DNA of 64,000 bases from Ruegeria sp. THAF33. Its GTDB lineage: Bacteria > Pseudomonadota > Alphaproteobacteria > Rhodobacterales > Rhodobacteraceae. Positions 27,509 to 36,420 of the stretch are shown piece by piece (position 1 is the first letter of the stretch; each line of letters starts with the position of its first letter). The notes below the pieces were generated by a model, which saw nothing but the letters and a program-made list of their open reading frames with translations, had not been told where the DNA came from and did no database searches. Made by a program: the position numbers and the translations under genes. The DNA is taken from positions 3,160,501-3,224,500 of the forward strand of contig NZ_CP045384.1 in assembly GCF_009363615.1 (NCBI RefSeq). The letters run 5' to 3'.

Positions 27509-29065
27509 ATGACTTTCTTTCGTGCGGCTGTGACCGCGCTGTTTACCGTTGCAGGTGCGACCTGTGCAATGGCGCAGGACATCACACTGACGTCTCATGA
27601 CGGCAAGGTCGAAGTAACAGGCAACCTGCTGGGCTATGACGGCGAATTCTACCGCGTGGATACACAGTTCGGTGAGTTGACCGTTGATGGCTCGGGCGTC
27701 ACATGCGACGGACCTGCATGCCCCAGCCTGACGGATTTCGTAGCCGAGTTGCGGTTTTCCGGATCGTCTGTCATGGCCGAAACGGTCCTGCCCGCCCTGA
27801 TCATCGGGTTTGCGCGGCAGGAAGGCTTGACCGCAACGCCTGCCCGCGTGGATGCGGACACCTTCGTCTATGAGCTTTTTCAGTCAGGCCGTGACGCCCC
27901 GTTGGCGCGGTTCTACTTTGACGTAGGGACCACGGATCGCGGCTTCGCCAAGTTGATCGGGGATCAGACAGATATCGTGATGGCCCTGCGCGAAGTACGC
28001 GAGGCAGAGCGGGATGCAGCCGATGCCGCGGGGCTGGGTGATTTGAAACGGGCCCGGCGATCCAGGGTTGTTGCATTGGACGCCATAGTTCCGGTGGTGG
28101 CACCCGATAGTGTGATGCGTCAGATTTCGCTGGCCGATTTGGCGCGCATTCTGTCAGGTGAAGTGAAGAACTGGGTGGACCTGGGCGGGCCGGATGCTCC
28201 GATCGCGTTGCATGTGCCGGATCCGGGATCGGGGCTGGCGCAGGCTGTCGAGGATCAGGTATTGAAGACCGCTGGCGTGGAACTGACCGATACCGTAATC
28301 CGTCATATTCGAACGAGCGATTTGACCAAGGCCGTGGCCAAGGACCCGTTTTCCATCGGAATCGCCAGCAAAGCGACAGCCGGCGATGCCCGAGCCCTGC
28401 CGTTGACCGGAGGGTGTGGGCATCCGCTGGCCGCCACCCGTCAATCGATCAAGACCGAAGATTATCCGCTGAACCTGCCGATGTTCCTGTATCTGCCCGA
28501 ACGCCGCCTGCCGCGGATCGCACGGAAGTTTCTGGCCTTTAGCCTAAGCCCCGGGGCCCAGATGGCCATTCGTGACGCAGGTTACGTGGATCAATCGCCC
28601 GAAACCTTGCCGGTTGGCGTACAGGGCGACCGGCTTGCCAACGCCATCGCCACCGGAGGGCCGGAGGTTGGGCTGGACGAGCTTCTGCGCATGATCGACA
28701 CCCTGCGCCCGCTGTCGCGCCTGTCCCTGTCGGTTCGGTTCGAGCCCGGATCATCCCGCCCGGATGCGCAGTCACGTTCCAATATTCAGCAACTGGCACA
28801 TATGCTTGACGCCGGCACATTGAAGGCGCGCAAGCTGGTGTTTGCCGGTTTCAGCGACGGGGATGGTGGGGCCGCCGCCAACGCCCGCATTGCCCTGCGA
28901 CGTGCACAGACGGTACGAAACGCGGTTCTGGCCGCGGCCGAAACATCGATATCAGACAGTATCGAGGTGGTCGCGGAAGGGTTTGGCGAAGCAATGCCGA
29001 TGGCCTGTGACGACACCGAATGGGGCCGCAAGGTCAACCGCCGGGTTGAAATCTGGGTGCAGTGA
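27509..29065 (+). CDS. Periplasmic PstS-like substrate-binding domain fused to OmpA domain
   Basis: A 518-residue exported protein. Signal peptide residues 1-22 ('VAGATCAMAQ'). Residues about 60-370 form a type-II periplasmic binding fold of the phosphate-binding type ('ELRFSGSSVMAETVLPALI', 'VVALDAIVPVVAPDS', 'LSGEVKNWVDLGGPDAPI'). Residues about 400-518 are an OmpA/MotB peptidoglycan-binding domain ('GFSDGDGGAAANARIALRRA' and 'NRRVEIWV'). The fusion would tether a ligand-binding module to the cell wall, suggesting sensing or scavenging rather than ABC import; no transporter genes are nearby. It is convergent with radC. Confidence 0.88.
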   Translation: MTFFRAAVTALFTVAGATCAMAQDITLTSHDGKVEVTGNLLGYDGEFYRVDTQFGELTVDGSGVTCDGPACPSLTDFVAELRFSGSSVMAETVLPALIIGFARQEGLTATPARVDADTFVYELFQSGRDAPLARFYFDVGTTDRGFAKLIGDQTDIVMALREVREAERDAADAAGLGDLKRARRSRVVALDAIVPVVAPDSVMRQISLADLARILSGEVKNWVDLGGPDAPIALHVPDPGSGLAQAVEDQVLKTAGVELTDTVIRHIRTSDLTKAVAKDPFSIGIASKATAGDARALPLTGGCGHPLAATRQSIKTEDYPLNLPMFLYLPERRLPRIARKFLAFSLSPGAQMAIRDAGYVDQSPETLPVGVQGDRLANAIATGGPEVGLDELLRMIDTLRPLSRLSLSVRFEPGSSRPDAQSRSNIQQLAHMLDAGTLKARKLVFAGFSDGDGGAAANARIALRRAQTVRNAVLAAAETSISDSIEVVAEGFGEAMPMACDDTEWGRKVNRRVEIWVQ

Positions 29066-29068
29066 ATC

Positions 29069-29824
29069 TCACAGATACCCTTCGGACCGAAAGCTCAACT
29101 CGGTCGATTTTCCAATGATCAGGTGGTCGTGTAGGGTCAGGCCCAAGGCCGAACAGGCATCCTGAATACGGTTGGTCATGTCGATATCCGACTGCGAAGG
29201 CGTCGGATCACCCGACGGGTGGTTGTGCACCAGAATCAGGGCCGAGGCATTCAGTTCTAGCGCTCGTTTGGCAACCTCGCGCGGGTAAACCGGCACGTGA
29301 TCCACGGTGCCTTTGGCCTGTTCCTCATCCGCGATCATTACGTTCTTGCGATCGAGATAGAACACGCGAAACTGTTCGATCTCTCGATGCGCCATGGTGG
29401 TGTGGCAATAATCCAGCAGCGCATCCCAGCCCGAGATCACATGCCGCTGCATCACCCGGGCGCGGGCCATCCGATGGGCGCAGGCCTCAAGAATTTTCAG
29501 GTCGGTAACCACGGTATCGCCAACGCCCTTGATCTGGCGCAGCCGTTCCTCGGGCGCGGTCAGGACACGATTGAAATCACCAAAAGTGTCCATCAACGCC
29601 CGCGCCAGTGGCTTCACATCCTGCCGGGGAATGGATCGGAACAGAACCAGTTCAAGCAGTTCGTAATCCGGCATCGCCGCCGATCCGCCGGTCATGAACC
29701 GTTCGCGCAGCCGCTTGCGGTGGTCTTTTATGTAGGAGGGTAGCCGACCAGAGGGCAGCGGCTGCGCCGGGGCTTCGTCCGTATCAAACAGCATCGGGGC
29801 TTCGGCAAAGGCGTCCTGTGTCAT
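29069..29824 (-). CDS. radC: RadC family JAB-domain protein
   Basis: A 251-residue MPN/JAMM-domain protein. The helix-hairpin-helix-like N-terminal half contains 'PDYELLELVLFRSIPRQDVK' and 'IKGVGDTVVTDLKI'; the metal site is complete in 'ALILVHNHPSGDPTPSQSD' (His-x-His ... Asp) with Glu upstream. Despite its name, a DNA-repair role is not established for the family. It starts 35 bases after the last gene of the thiamine operon on the same strand, so read-through is possible, and ends three bases from the convergent PstS-OmpA gene. Confidence 0.92.
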   Translation of the reverse strand: MTQDAFAEAPMLFDTDEAPAQPLPSGRLPSYIKDHRKRLRERFMTGGSAAMPDYELLELVLFRSIPRQDVKPLARALMDTFGDFNRVLTAPEERLRQIKGVGDTVVTDLKILEACAHRMARARVMQRHVISGWDALLDYCHTTMAHREIEQFRVFYLDRKNVMIADEEQAKGTVDHVPVYPREVAKRALELNASALILVHNHPSGDPTPSQSDIDMTNRIQDACSALGLTLHDHLIIGKSTELSFRSEGYL

Positions 29825-29859
29825 GAGCGCACCCTGACCCAGAATCGGTTTCTGATTGG

Positions 29860-30594
29860 TTAACGCACCTCACCCGCCATGCGTGCCGTGGCCCGGCGGA
29901 CAATCATGTGCAGAAGAATCGAGAATACGCCCAGGGTCAGCATCGCGGCAAACATGAGATCGGTCTTGGCACGTCCATTGGCCAGCAGCATCAGATAACC
30001 CAACCCCTGCGACGAGCCGACCCATTCGCCGATCACCGCTCCGATCGGGGCATAGACCGCCGCCAGCCGCATCCCCGACGCCAGCGACGGCAGAGCGGCC
30101 GGAATACGGATATGCCACAATACGGCGCGCTTGCTGGCCTGCATCGTTCGGGCCAGATCCAGATACCCCGAAGGGGTGCGCATAAGCCCGTCAAAAAAGG
30201 ATGAGGTGATCGGGAAATAGATGATCAACACCGCCATGGCGACCTTGGACCACAGCCCATAGCCCAACCACAGCGTCAGCAACGGCGCCAATGCGAATAC
30301 CGGCAGAGCTTGCGTAAACACGAGCATCGGCTGCACCAGCACCCGCGCCGCCCGCGAATTCGCCAGTTGCAACGCAGTAACGACACCCAGCAGCGTTCCG
30401 CATGCCAGACCGATCACCACTTCGATCGCGGTGATCCAGGTATGCTCTGCGATCACCCAGCGGTTCTGCCACCAGGTTTCGGCCACGACGGCGGGTCCGG
30501 GCAGGATGAACTTCGGCAACCCGGTCAGGGTCACGATGCCCTGCCAGATCAGCAAGGCAAACAAAGTTGCGGCCAATGCAGAAAAATACTTCAT
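29860..30594 (-). CDS. thiX: ABC permease for thiamine-pyrimidine precursor (ThiX)
   Basis: An inner-membrane permease of 244 residues, about six helices, in the nitrate/taurine/NMT1-type family. The EAA loop is 'ARTMQASKRAVLWHIRIPAALPS', given here from ARTMQA to LPS. With ThiY and ThiZ it should import a pyrimidine precursor (formylaminopyrimidine in Bacillus halodurans). It overlaps the ATPase gene by four bases and ends the riboswitch-controlled operon. Confidence 0.88.
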   Translation of the reverse strand: MKYFSALAATLFALLIWQGIVTLTGLPKFILPGPAVVAETWWQNRWVIAEHTWITAIEVVIGLACGTLLGVVTALQLANSRAARVLVQPMLVFTQALPVFALAPLLTLWLGYGLWSKVAMAVLIIYFPITSSFFDGLMRTPSGYLDLARTMQASKRAVLWHIRIPAALPSLASGMRLAAVYAPIGAVIGEWVGSSQGLGYLMLLANGRAKTDLMFAAMLTLGVFSILLHMIVRRATARMAGEVR

Positions 30595-31319
30595 GCCGCG
30601 CCCTCGCGGAGAAGACGCAGCAAGGCACCCTGGGTTTCCAATGTCTCCAGATCATCCACGCGGCGCGGGGCCGGGGCCCGGGGCGGTTCGCACCGCGTCA
30701 ATCCGTGTTCCGTCATCACCACGATGGATTGCCCCAGACGCGCGGCCTCTGCGGGATCATGGGTCACAAGAAGGACGGTTCGACCGTGCAATGCTTCGGC
30801 GGCCAAATCCTGCATGTCAGCGCGTGTGCGGGCATCAAGGGCCGAAAAGGGCTCGTCCAGCAAAACAACGGGGCGATCTTCCATCAGTGTCCGGGCCAGG
30901 GCGACACGCTGACGTTGCCCGCCGGACAACTCGTTGGGCTTCTTGTTCATGTGATCCTGCAACCGCATACGTTTGATCAGGCGGTCACGTCGATCAAGAT
31001 CAACGTTTTCCCCGCGCAGACGCGCACCCAGCGAGACATTCTGCGCGACAGTTGCCCAAGGCAAAAGAAGATCATCCTGCGCCATGTATGCGACACGCTC
31101 AGCCACAGGCAAGCCATCACTGGCCGTGATCCGCCCAGCGAAGACAGCCCCGGTCTCGAGCCCCGCAATCAACCTCAGAACCGTGGTTTTTCCCACGCCC
31201 GAACCGCCCAGCAGGCATGTCCACGCCCCGGCCCTTAGGGTCAGGGACAACGGCGCAAACAGGGTCGCGCCGTCGATCGTGGCAGTGCCGTTGATGGTCA
31301 GTTCGGGCGCAGGTGTCAT
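30591..31319 (-). CDS. thiZ: ABC ATPase for thiamine-pyrimidine precursor (ThiZ)
   Basis: A 242-residue nucleotide-binding subunit: Walker A 'LLGGSGVGKTTVLRLIAG', signature 'NELSGGQRQRVALARTL', Walker B 'PVVLLDEPFSALDARTRAD' and H-loop 'VLLVTHDPAEAARLG'. Q-loop 'YMAQDDLLLPWATV' is typical of SsuB/TauB/ThiZ. It overlaps tenA upstream and thiX downstream by four bases each, so stoichiometric translation with the permease is expected. Confidence 0.9.
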   Translation of the reverse strand: MTPAPELTINGTATIDGATLFAPLSLTLRAGAWTCLLGGSGVGKTTVLRLIAGLETGAVFAGRITASDGLPVAERVAYMAQDDLLLPWATVAQNVSLGARLRGENVDLDRRDRLIKRMRLQDHMNKKPNELSGGQRQRVALARTLMEDRPVVLLDEPFSALDARTRADMQDLAAEALHGRTVLLVTHDPAEAARLGQSIVVMTEHGLTRCEPPRAPAPRRVDDLETLETQGALLRLLREGAA

Positions 31320-31990
31320 GGCGTCAAACCCATCTGCCAGAAGTCGACTTCAAGCTCTGTCGCCTTGCGGAAGGTCTTGCACAGTCTATCCCAGCGTGGC
31401 GACCCTTGAAAATCAGCCCCAATACGTCTTGTTAGAGCCTGATCCAGCAACTCGCCAACCGCCACACATGCGCCTTGGTAATCCTCGCCGGCATAAGTGT
31501 CGATCCAGCCGCGATATGCCTCGGACGTTGCCTCGGCGGATAGGCGCGTACCGATCTCACCATACCCCATGACGCAAGGAACAAGGGCCGCCAGCAGGTC
31601 CAGAAGATCTCCGCTGTAGCCTGCTTCCAGGACAAACCGGGTATAGGCCAGATTCTCGTGCCTCTCTGGCGTGGCAAACAACTCTGCCTGCGAGATACCT
31701 TCTGCCTCGCAGATACCGATATGCAGTTTCATCTCTTCGCTGATCAAACCGTTCACAGTTCGCGATGCGGCAAGCATTTCTTCATGCGTTTCTGATTTCA
31801 CCACGGCCAGCGCCCAGGCGCGCGAGAAGTGGATCAGAAACACGTAATCCTGCCGCAGATAGTGCAGAAACGCCTCGCGTGGCAGCGTTCCGTCTTTCAT
31901 GCCCTCTACGAAGGCGTGGCGGGTATAATCCCGCCACGGCTCCGCCGCAGCATCGCGCATCAGCGCAAAGGCTTTGCCATAATTGCTCAT
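31316..31990 (-). CDS. tenA: Aminopyrimidine aminohydrolase / thiaminase II (TenA)
   Basis: Hydrolyses 4-amino-5-aminomethyl-2-methylpyrimidine to HMP, salvaging degraded thiamine. 224 residues. The catalytic cysteine lies in 'ALVPCVMGYGEIG', and 'HYLRQDYVFLIHFSRAWAL' and 'GWIDTYAGEDYQ' match TenA active-site segments. Position between thiY and thiZ fits the salvage route in which the ABC system imports the formylated compound and TenA finishes it before ThiD. Confidence 0.94.
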   Translation of the reverse strand: MSNYGKAFALMRDAAAEPWRDYTRHAFVEGMKDGTLPREAFLHYLRQDYVFLIHFSRAWALAVVKSETHEEMLAASRTVNGLISEEMKLHIGICEAEGISQAELFATPERHENLAYTRFVLEAGYSGDLLDLLAALVPCVMGYGEIGTRLSAEATSEAYRGWIDTYAGEDYQGACVAVGELLDQALTRRIGADFQGSPRWDRLCKTFRKATELEVDFWQMGLTP

Positions 31991-32922
31991 TGCGCGGTCA
32001 CGTCGATGGTGATGTCACTGACCGGAAGGACGCTGTCGATCATCCCGCTTTCGTTCAGGAAGGTTTCGAACCGGGCATAACGACCGGCATCAAAACCTGC
32101 CGGGCGCAGCGCAAAGCGCGGCAGTGTATCGACCCAGGCGCGGGCATTCAGCTCGTCCTGAAGTTCCGGCGAGGTCGCCGCGAAGATTTCCCAGCTTTTT
32201 TCCGGGTTGTTGACGATATATTGGGTTGCTTTTTCAGTCGCGGCGAGGAACCGGGCGATCTTGTCCTTGTCCATCGTTTCCGGATTGGCGACATAGATCA
32301 GTTCATCATAAGACGGAACGCCCTCTTCTTCGATATAGAAGCAGGTGCCAGGTCGGCCTTCGATATCCATCTGGTTCAGTTCGAAGTTGCGATATGCGCC
32401 AATCACCGCATCCACCTGACCGGTCATCAGCGACGGCGAGAGGGAAAAGTTGACATTGATCAGCTCAACATCGCCCAGCGCAACATCATATTTGCCCAGA
32501 ACGGTGCCAAGGATGGCTTCTTCGACCCCTGCGACCGAAAAGCCGATTTTTTTACCCTTGAGGTCCGCAGGCGACTTGATCGGCCCGTCTTCCAGCACCA
32601 GAAGACAGTTCAGTGGCGTCGCAACCAATGTGCCGACGCGCTTCAGCGGCAGGCCCTCGTGAATCTGCAAGTGCAATTGCGGCTGGTAAGACACCGCCAG
32701 GTCGGCTTGGCCGGCAGCCACCAAACGGGGCGGGGCGGACGGGTCGGCGGGCGGAACGATCTCGACCTCAAGCCCTTGTTCTGCAAAATAGCCGTTTTCC
32801 TGCGCCACGATGATGGGACCATGGTCAGGGTTGATGAACCAGTCCAGCAGGACGGTCATTTTGTCTTCGGCCCATGCCGGCGCGGCGGCCAGAAGGGCGA
32901 TGGCTGTCATCAGCTTTTTCAT
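31987..32922 (-). CDS. thiY: Periplasmic binding protein for thiamine-pyrimidine precursor (ThiY, NMT1/THI5-like)
   Basis: A 311-residue exported receptor with a short signal peptide (residues 1-18, 'AIALLAAAPAWAED'). NMT1/THI5-like features are 'VLLDWFINPDHGPIIVAQENG', 'DLAVSYQPQLHLQIHEG' and 'LKGKKIGFSVAGVEEAIL'. ATG 32922 is chosen because the frame upstream (to 33039) lies partly inside thiF and lacks a leader. It is 20 bases after thiF and overlaps tenA by four bases. Confidence 0.92.
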   Translation of the reverse strand: MKKLMTAIALLAAAPAWAEDKMTVLLDWFINPDHGPIIVAQENGYFAEQGLEVEIVPPADPSAPPRLVAAGQADLAVSYQPQLHLQIHEGLPLKRVGTLVATPLNCLLVLEDGPIKSPADLKGKKIGFSVAGVEEAILGTVLGKYDVALGDVELINVNFSLSPSLMTGQVDAVIGAYRNFELNQMDIEGRPGTCFYIEEEGVPSYDELIYVANPETMDKDKIARFLAATEKATQYIVNNPEKSWEIFAATSPELQDELNARAWVDTLPRFALRPAGFDAGRYARFETFLNESGMIDSVLPVSDITIDVTAQ

Positions 32923-32942
32923 GTCTCGCGTTTCCCTTTCCT

Positions 32943-33908
32943 TCACGAGGTTGAGGCCGCGACGAGGACAATCTCGCCCGGCCAATCTGGTTGAATCTGT
33001 TCGGCGGCACGCCATGCCCGCAAACCGGTGGCACAGCACAGAGCCAGCCTTTTTCCCTTGTTAGGGTCTATTTTGCGCAAATTATCCGGTGAAATGCGCG
33101 TCGCGTTCGAATGGATGGGAACAGGGGATTCCTGCGAACTGCGCAGCTCGATGATCTGATCCGTGTCCTTCAGCTGGCTTGCGGACAGAAAGCGAAAGCA
33201 GCTTTCGGGCTCGGGTGCGTCATCAAAGCGAAACCCGGTGCTGCGAAGGGTTCTTGCGTCATATTGAACCAACTGCCCAAGGGGCGAGGGGTCAAGTCCA
33301 AGGATCAAGCTGAGCGCCATCTGCGCCTGCATCGCCCCGATCACGCCAACCACGGGGCCCAGAACCCCCGCAGTGGCGCAGCTGGCACCACTGTCGGGCG
33401 CATCTGGAAACACAGCGCGCAGCGATGGGCCCCCGCCGCAGAACCCGCCCACATAACCCGAAAGCCCCAGAACCGAGGCGCTGATCAAAGGTTTGCCCTG
33501 CGCCAGACACGTGTCCGACAGGATGTAGCTGGCTGCGTAGCTGTCGGCACAATCCAGAATGATATCGGCTTGCGACACCGAGCCAGGCGCATTTTCACTG
33601 GTCAGAGCCTGATTCAGACCGATGACGTCGGTTTCATCATTCAGCGCGCGGCAACGGGCGGCGGCGGTTTCCGCCTTGGAGTGCCCGCAATCGGCCTCGG
33701 AGAAAAACGTTTGACGGTGCAGGTTCGACAGATCGACGGTATCCCCGTCCATGACCGTGATCCGCCCCACCCCGGCCCCTGTCAAAAGCGGCAGAACCGG
33801 TGCAGCCAGACCGCCCGCACCGACGACCAGAACATGGGCCGCTGACAGGCGTGCCTGCCCCTGTGCCCCGACTTCGGGCAAAAGCGTCTGGCGGGCATAT
33901 CGGCTCAT
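32943..33908 (-). CDS. thiF: ThiF/MoeB-type adenylyltransferase with C-terminal rhodanese-like domain
   Basis: Adenylates the C-terminal Gly of ThiS so sulfur can be loaded for thiazole synthesis. 321 residues. The E1-like domain has 'HVLVVGAGGLAAPVLPLLTGAGVG', 'DLSNLHRQTFF' and 'DIILDCADSYAASYILSD'. Residues about 230-321 form a rhodanese-like domain ending with the cysteine loop 'RLALCCATGLRAW', so activation and sulfur relay may sit in one chain. No CxxC zinc knuckle pairs are obvious in the E1 domain. ATG 33908 overlaps the thiE stop by four bases, after GAGG. Confidence 0.88.
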   Translation of the reverse strand: MSRYARQTLLPEVGAQGQARLSAAHVLVVGAGGLAAPVLPLLTGAGVGRITVMDGDTVDLSNLHRQTFFSEADCGHSKAETAAARCRALNDETDVIGLNQALTSENAPGSVSQADIILDCADSYAASYILSDTCLAQGKPLISASVLGLSGYVGGFCGGGPSLRAVFPDAPDSGASCATAGVLGPVVGVIGAMQAQMALSLILGLDPSPLGQLVQYDARTLRSTGFRFDDAPEPESCFRFLSASQLKDTDQIIELRSSQESPVPIHSNATRISPDNLRKIDPNKGKRLALCCATGLRAWRAAEQIQPDWPGEIVLVAASTS

Positions 33909-34501
33909 CGTGTGACCTCGATCCACGCGCGCACCCGTGCTTCGGGGTCGGGGTTCAGTGTGATATCCGTGACCGCCGAGACGATGTCCGCCCCGGCCTT
34001 CAGCACACCGGTCGCGCGCTCGACACTCATCCCGCCAATACCGACCAAGGGAATATCACCAACCCGCGCCTTCCATTCCGTTACGCGGGGCAGGCCCTGC
34101 TGATGCCATTTCATCTTTTTCAGAATGGTGGGGTAGACCGGGCCCAATGCCACGTAATCGGGATCCATGGCCAGCACACGCTCAAGCTCATCATCGTCAT
34201 GGGTGGAAACGCCCAGTTTCAGACCCGCTTTTCGGATGGCTTTCAGGTCGGCGTCGTCCAGATCTTCCTGCCCCAGATGGATCCATTCGCAGCCCAGATC
34301 GATCGCGTGTTGCCAATAGTCATTGACCACCAGAACCGCCCCATGGTCGCGGCACAATTCGCGTGAGACGGCAATCTGGTCGCGCACCGCATCGTCTGGC
34401 TGATCCTTGATGCGCAGCTGCACCAGTTTGACACCCAGCGGCAACATCCGCCGCAGCCAGTCCGAGTGATCAAAGATCGGATAGAAACGGTCCAGCGTCA
34501 T
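33905..34501 (-). CDS. thiE: Thiamine-phosphate synthase (ThiE)
   Basis: Joins HMP-PP and thiazole phosphate carboxylate to make thiamine phosphate. A 198-residue TIM barrel. Visible are '[20 protein letters not shown]' (pyrophosphate/Mg site), '[11 protein letters not shown]' and '[13 protein letters not shown]' (phosphate loop). The usual 'ND..LA...A.GVHLGQ.D' reads [21 protein letters not shown], a close variant. It overlaps thiG upstream and thiF downstream by four bases each. Confidence 0.92.
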   Translation of the reverse strand: MTLDRFYPIFDHSDWLRRMLPLGVKLVQLRIKDQPDDAVRDQIAVSRELCRDHGAVLVVNDYWQHAIDLGCEWIHLGQEDLDDADLKAIRKAGLKLGVSTHDDDELERVLAMDPDYVALGPVYPTILKKMKWHQQGLPRVTEWKARVGDIPLVGIGGMSVERATGVLKAGADIVSAVTDITLNPDPEARVRAWIEVTR

Positions 34502-35262
34502 GACAGGAAGGCCTTTCCAACAACAGGGGTAGAGGGTTCCGCCATATCGCGCGGCTCGATCGGGTCGGCCTGATGGGCCAATTGCCCGGCAAGGGTTGCC
34601 TGCGCCATTGCCTTGGCCATCAGAACCGGATCTCCGGCACGGGCCACAGCGGTGTTGAGCAGAACCGCGTCAAAGCCCAGCTCCATCGCGCGGGCCGCGT
34701 GGCTGGGCAAGCCGATACCGGCATCCACCACCAGGGGAATGTCAGGAAATTCGGCCCGCATCGCACGCAGAGCGTATTCGTTGTTCAGCCCGCGTCCTGA
34801 CCCGATCGGTGCGCCCCAGGGCATCAACACCTCGCATCCCGCTTCCAACAGGCGTTCGCCCACGATCAGGTCATCGGTGGTGTAGGGAAACACCTCGAAC
34901 CCGTCCTCGGTCAGAATGCGGGCGGCTTCGACCAGTTGGAAGACATCCGGTTGCAGACTGTCCGTATGTCCGATGAGTTCCAGCTTGATCCATCGGGTCT
35001 CGAACACTTCGCGTGCCATATGGGCGGTCGTCACGGCCTCTTTCACCGTATGGCAACCGGCCGTATTGGGCAGGATCAGAACTCCCAGGTCGCGGATCAT
35101 GTTCCAAAAGGTCTGGCCCGCACCCGCTTCGCGCCGCAAGGATACAGTGGCAACGCCTGCACCGCTTTCGCGAAACGCCTGTTCCAGAATGGCCGGGCTT
35201 GGATATTGCGCCGTGCCCAGCATCAGCGGGTTGGGCAGTTCAGTGCCGTAAAACGTCTTCAT
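34498..35262 (-). CDS. thiG: Thiazole synthase (ThiG)
   Basis: Condenses deoxyxylulose 5-phosphate, ThiS-thiocarboxylate sulfur and dehydroglycine into the thiazole ring. 254 residues, the family norm. The Schiff-base lysine is in '[10 protein letters not shown]'; phosphate-binding loops are '[17 protein letters not shown]' and '[18 protein letters not shown]', and '[16 protein letters not shown]' is conserved. It starts two bases after thiS and forms the ThiG-ThiS complex. Confidence 0.96.
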   Translation of the reverse strand: MKTFYGTELPNPLMLGTAQYPSPAILEQAFRESGAGVATVSLRREAGAGQTFWNMIRDLGVLILPNTAGCHTVKEAVTTAHMAREVFETRWIKLELIGHTDSLQPDVFQLVEAARILTEDGFEVFPYTTDDLIVGERLLEAGCEVLMPWGAPIGSGRGLNNEYALRAMRAEFPDIPLVVDAGIGLPSHAARAMELGFDAVLLNTAVARAGDPVLMAKAMAQATLAGQLAHQADPIEPRDMAEPSTPVVGKAFLS

Positions 35263-35264
35263 CT

Positions 35265-35459
35265 TCAGCCCCCCTGCATCGGTGCGACGACCTCAACCCG
35301 GTCGCCTTCGGCCAGCTTATGAGCGACGCGCAGGCTTGAGGGCACGAAATCTTCGTTCACGGCGGTGGCCACACGGCCCGAGAAACCGCATTCATCCAAC
35401 AATTCCGACAGGGTTTCGGCGCGCACCTCGCGCGTCTCGCCGTTAAGCACGATCTTCAT
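35265..35459 (-). CDS. thiS: Sulfur carrier protein ThiS
   Basis: A 64-residue ubiquitin-like sulfur carrier ending in the required Gly-Gly ('[10 protein letters not shown]'). ThiF adenylates this terminus and sulfur is added as thiocarboxylate for ThiG. '[11 protein letters not shown]' is the family core. The start lies 17 bases inside the end of thiO, in another frame, so translation is coupled. Confidence 0.95.
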   Translation of the reverse strand: MKIVLNGETREVRAETLSELLDECGFSGRVATAVNEDFVPSSLRVAHKLAEGDRVEVVAPMQGG

Positions 35460-36420
35460 CGACCATCTCCGAATGTGTGTTGTTCAGCGCCAAATCTGCA
35501 ACACCCCGCGCCAGCGCCGGTGCCAGCAGATATCCGTGGCGATAAAGCCCGTTGGCATAGATCGTCCGGCCCAAACGCCGGATGCGCGGTAAGTTGTCGG
35601 GAAAGGCGGGGCGCAGATCGACGCCTATCTCCAACACTTCGGCTTCGCCAAAAGCCGGGTTCACGGCATAGGCCGCGCTGAGCAATTCCAGCATCGAACG
35701 GGCGGTAATGCGGCTGCTGTCCTCGGATTCGATCATGGTCGCACCCAACATGTAGACGCCGCCTCCGCGCGGAACGATATAAAGCGGCATCCGCGGGTGC
35801 AGCAAACGAACCGGGCGCGTCAGTTCCACGTCAGGGCATCGTATGACAAGCATCTCACCCTTCACGCCGCGCAGATCATGTAGGTATTCGCGGGCGAGAA
35901 GGCCACGGCAGTCAATTGCATTCTCCAACTGGGCGGGCGCCAGCTTCCGGTGGAACGCGACGCCCTGGCTTTGCAATTGACGATACAGATCTTGCAGCGC
36001 CTGGCGTGGATCGACATGGGCTTCGCGTTCGAAGAACAGGCCTTGACCAAACCCCGCCAGATCAGGCTCTAAGTCGGATATTTCTGCCCGTTCGACCTTG
36101 GTGAACTCTTTTGTTCGGCGCGCAAATCGGCGCAGGTCCGGCACATCACGGGCACTTGCGACAACAAGCGTTCCCCGACGGGTCACGTTGGTGCGTTGGG
36201 CCCACCATTCAATCGCTGACTGCCCAAGGCGCAGCACCGGTTCTTCCGCGTTTTCATATTCGCACCAAGGTGCCAGCATTCCCCCGGCCCACCATGAACA
36301 CCCATGCGGACCCGGTGGCCCGCCGGGGTCGAATATCTGCACTTTTGCACCGCGCGACACCAGTTCGCTGGCAACGGCAAGACCGGCAACCCCTGCCCCT
36401 ATGACAGACCAAAGCGTCAC
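35443..36420 (-). CDS. thiO: Glycine oxidase (ThiO)
   Basis: An FAD-dependent amine oxidase of about 325 residues that oxidises glycine to the imine used by ThiG, the oxygen-dependent alternative to ThiH. The ADP-binding fold 'SVIGAGVAGLAVASELVSRG' is N-terminal; 'CSWWAGGMLAPWCEYENAEEP' and 'YIVPRGGGVYMLGATMIES' are ThiO-like, as is 'DLRPAFPDNLPRI'. GTG 36420 overlaps the thiD stop as GTGA and is preferred over a TTG three codons upstream. Confidence 0.94.
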   Translation of the reverse strand: MTLWSVIGAGVAGLAVASELVSRGAKVQIFDPGGPPGPHGCSWWAGGMLAPWCEYENAEEPVLRLGQSAIEWWAQRTNVTRRGTLVVASARDVPDLRRFARRTKEFTKVERAEISDLEPDLAGFGQGLFFEREAHVDPRQALQDLYRQLQSQGVAFHRKLAPAQLENAIDCRGLLAREYLHDLRGVKGEMLVIRCPDVELTRPVRLLHPRMPLYIVPRGGGVYMLGATMIESEDSSRITARSMLELLSAAYAVNPAFGEAEVLEIGVDLRPAFPDNLPRIRRLGRTIYANGLYRHGYLLAPALARGVADLALNNTHSEMVDEDRA

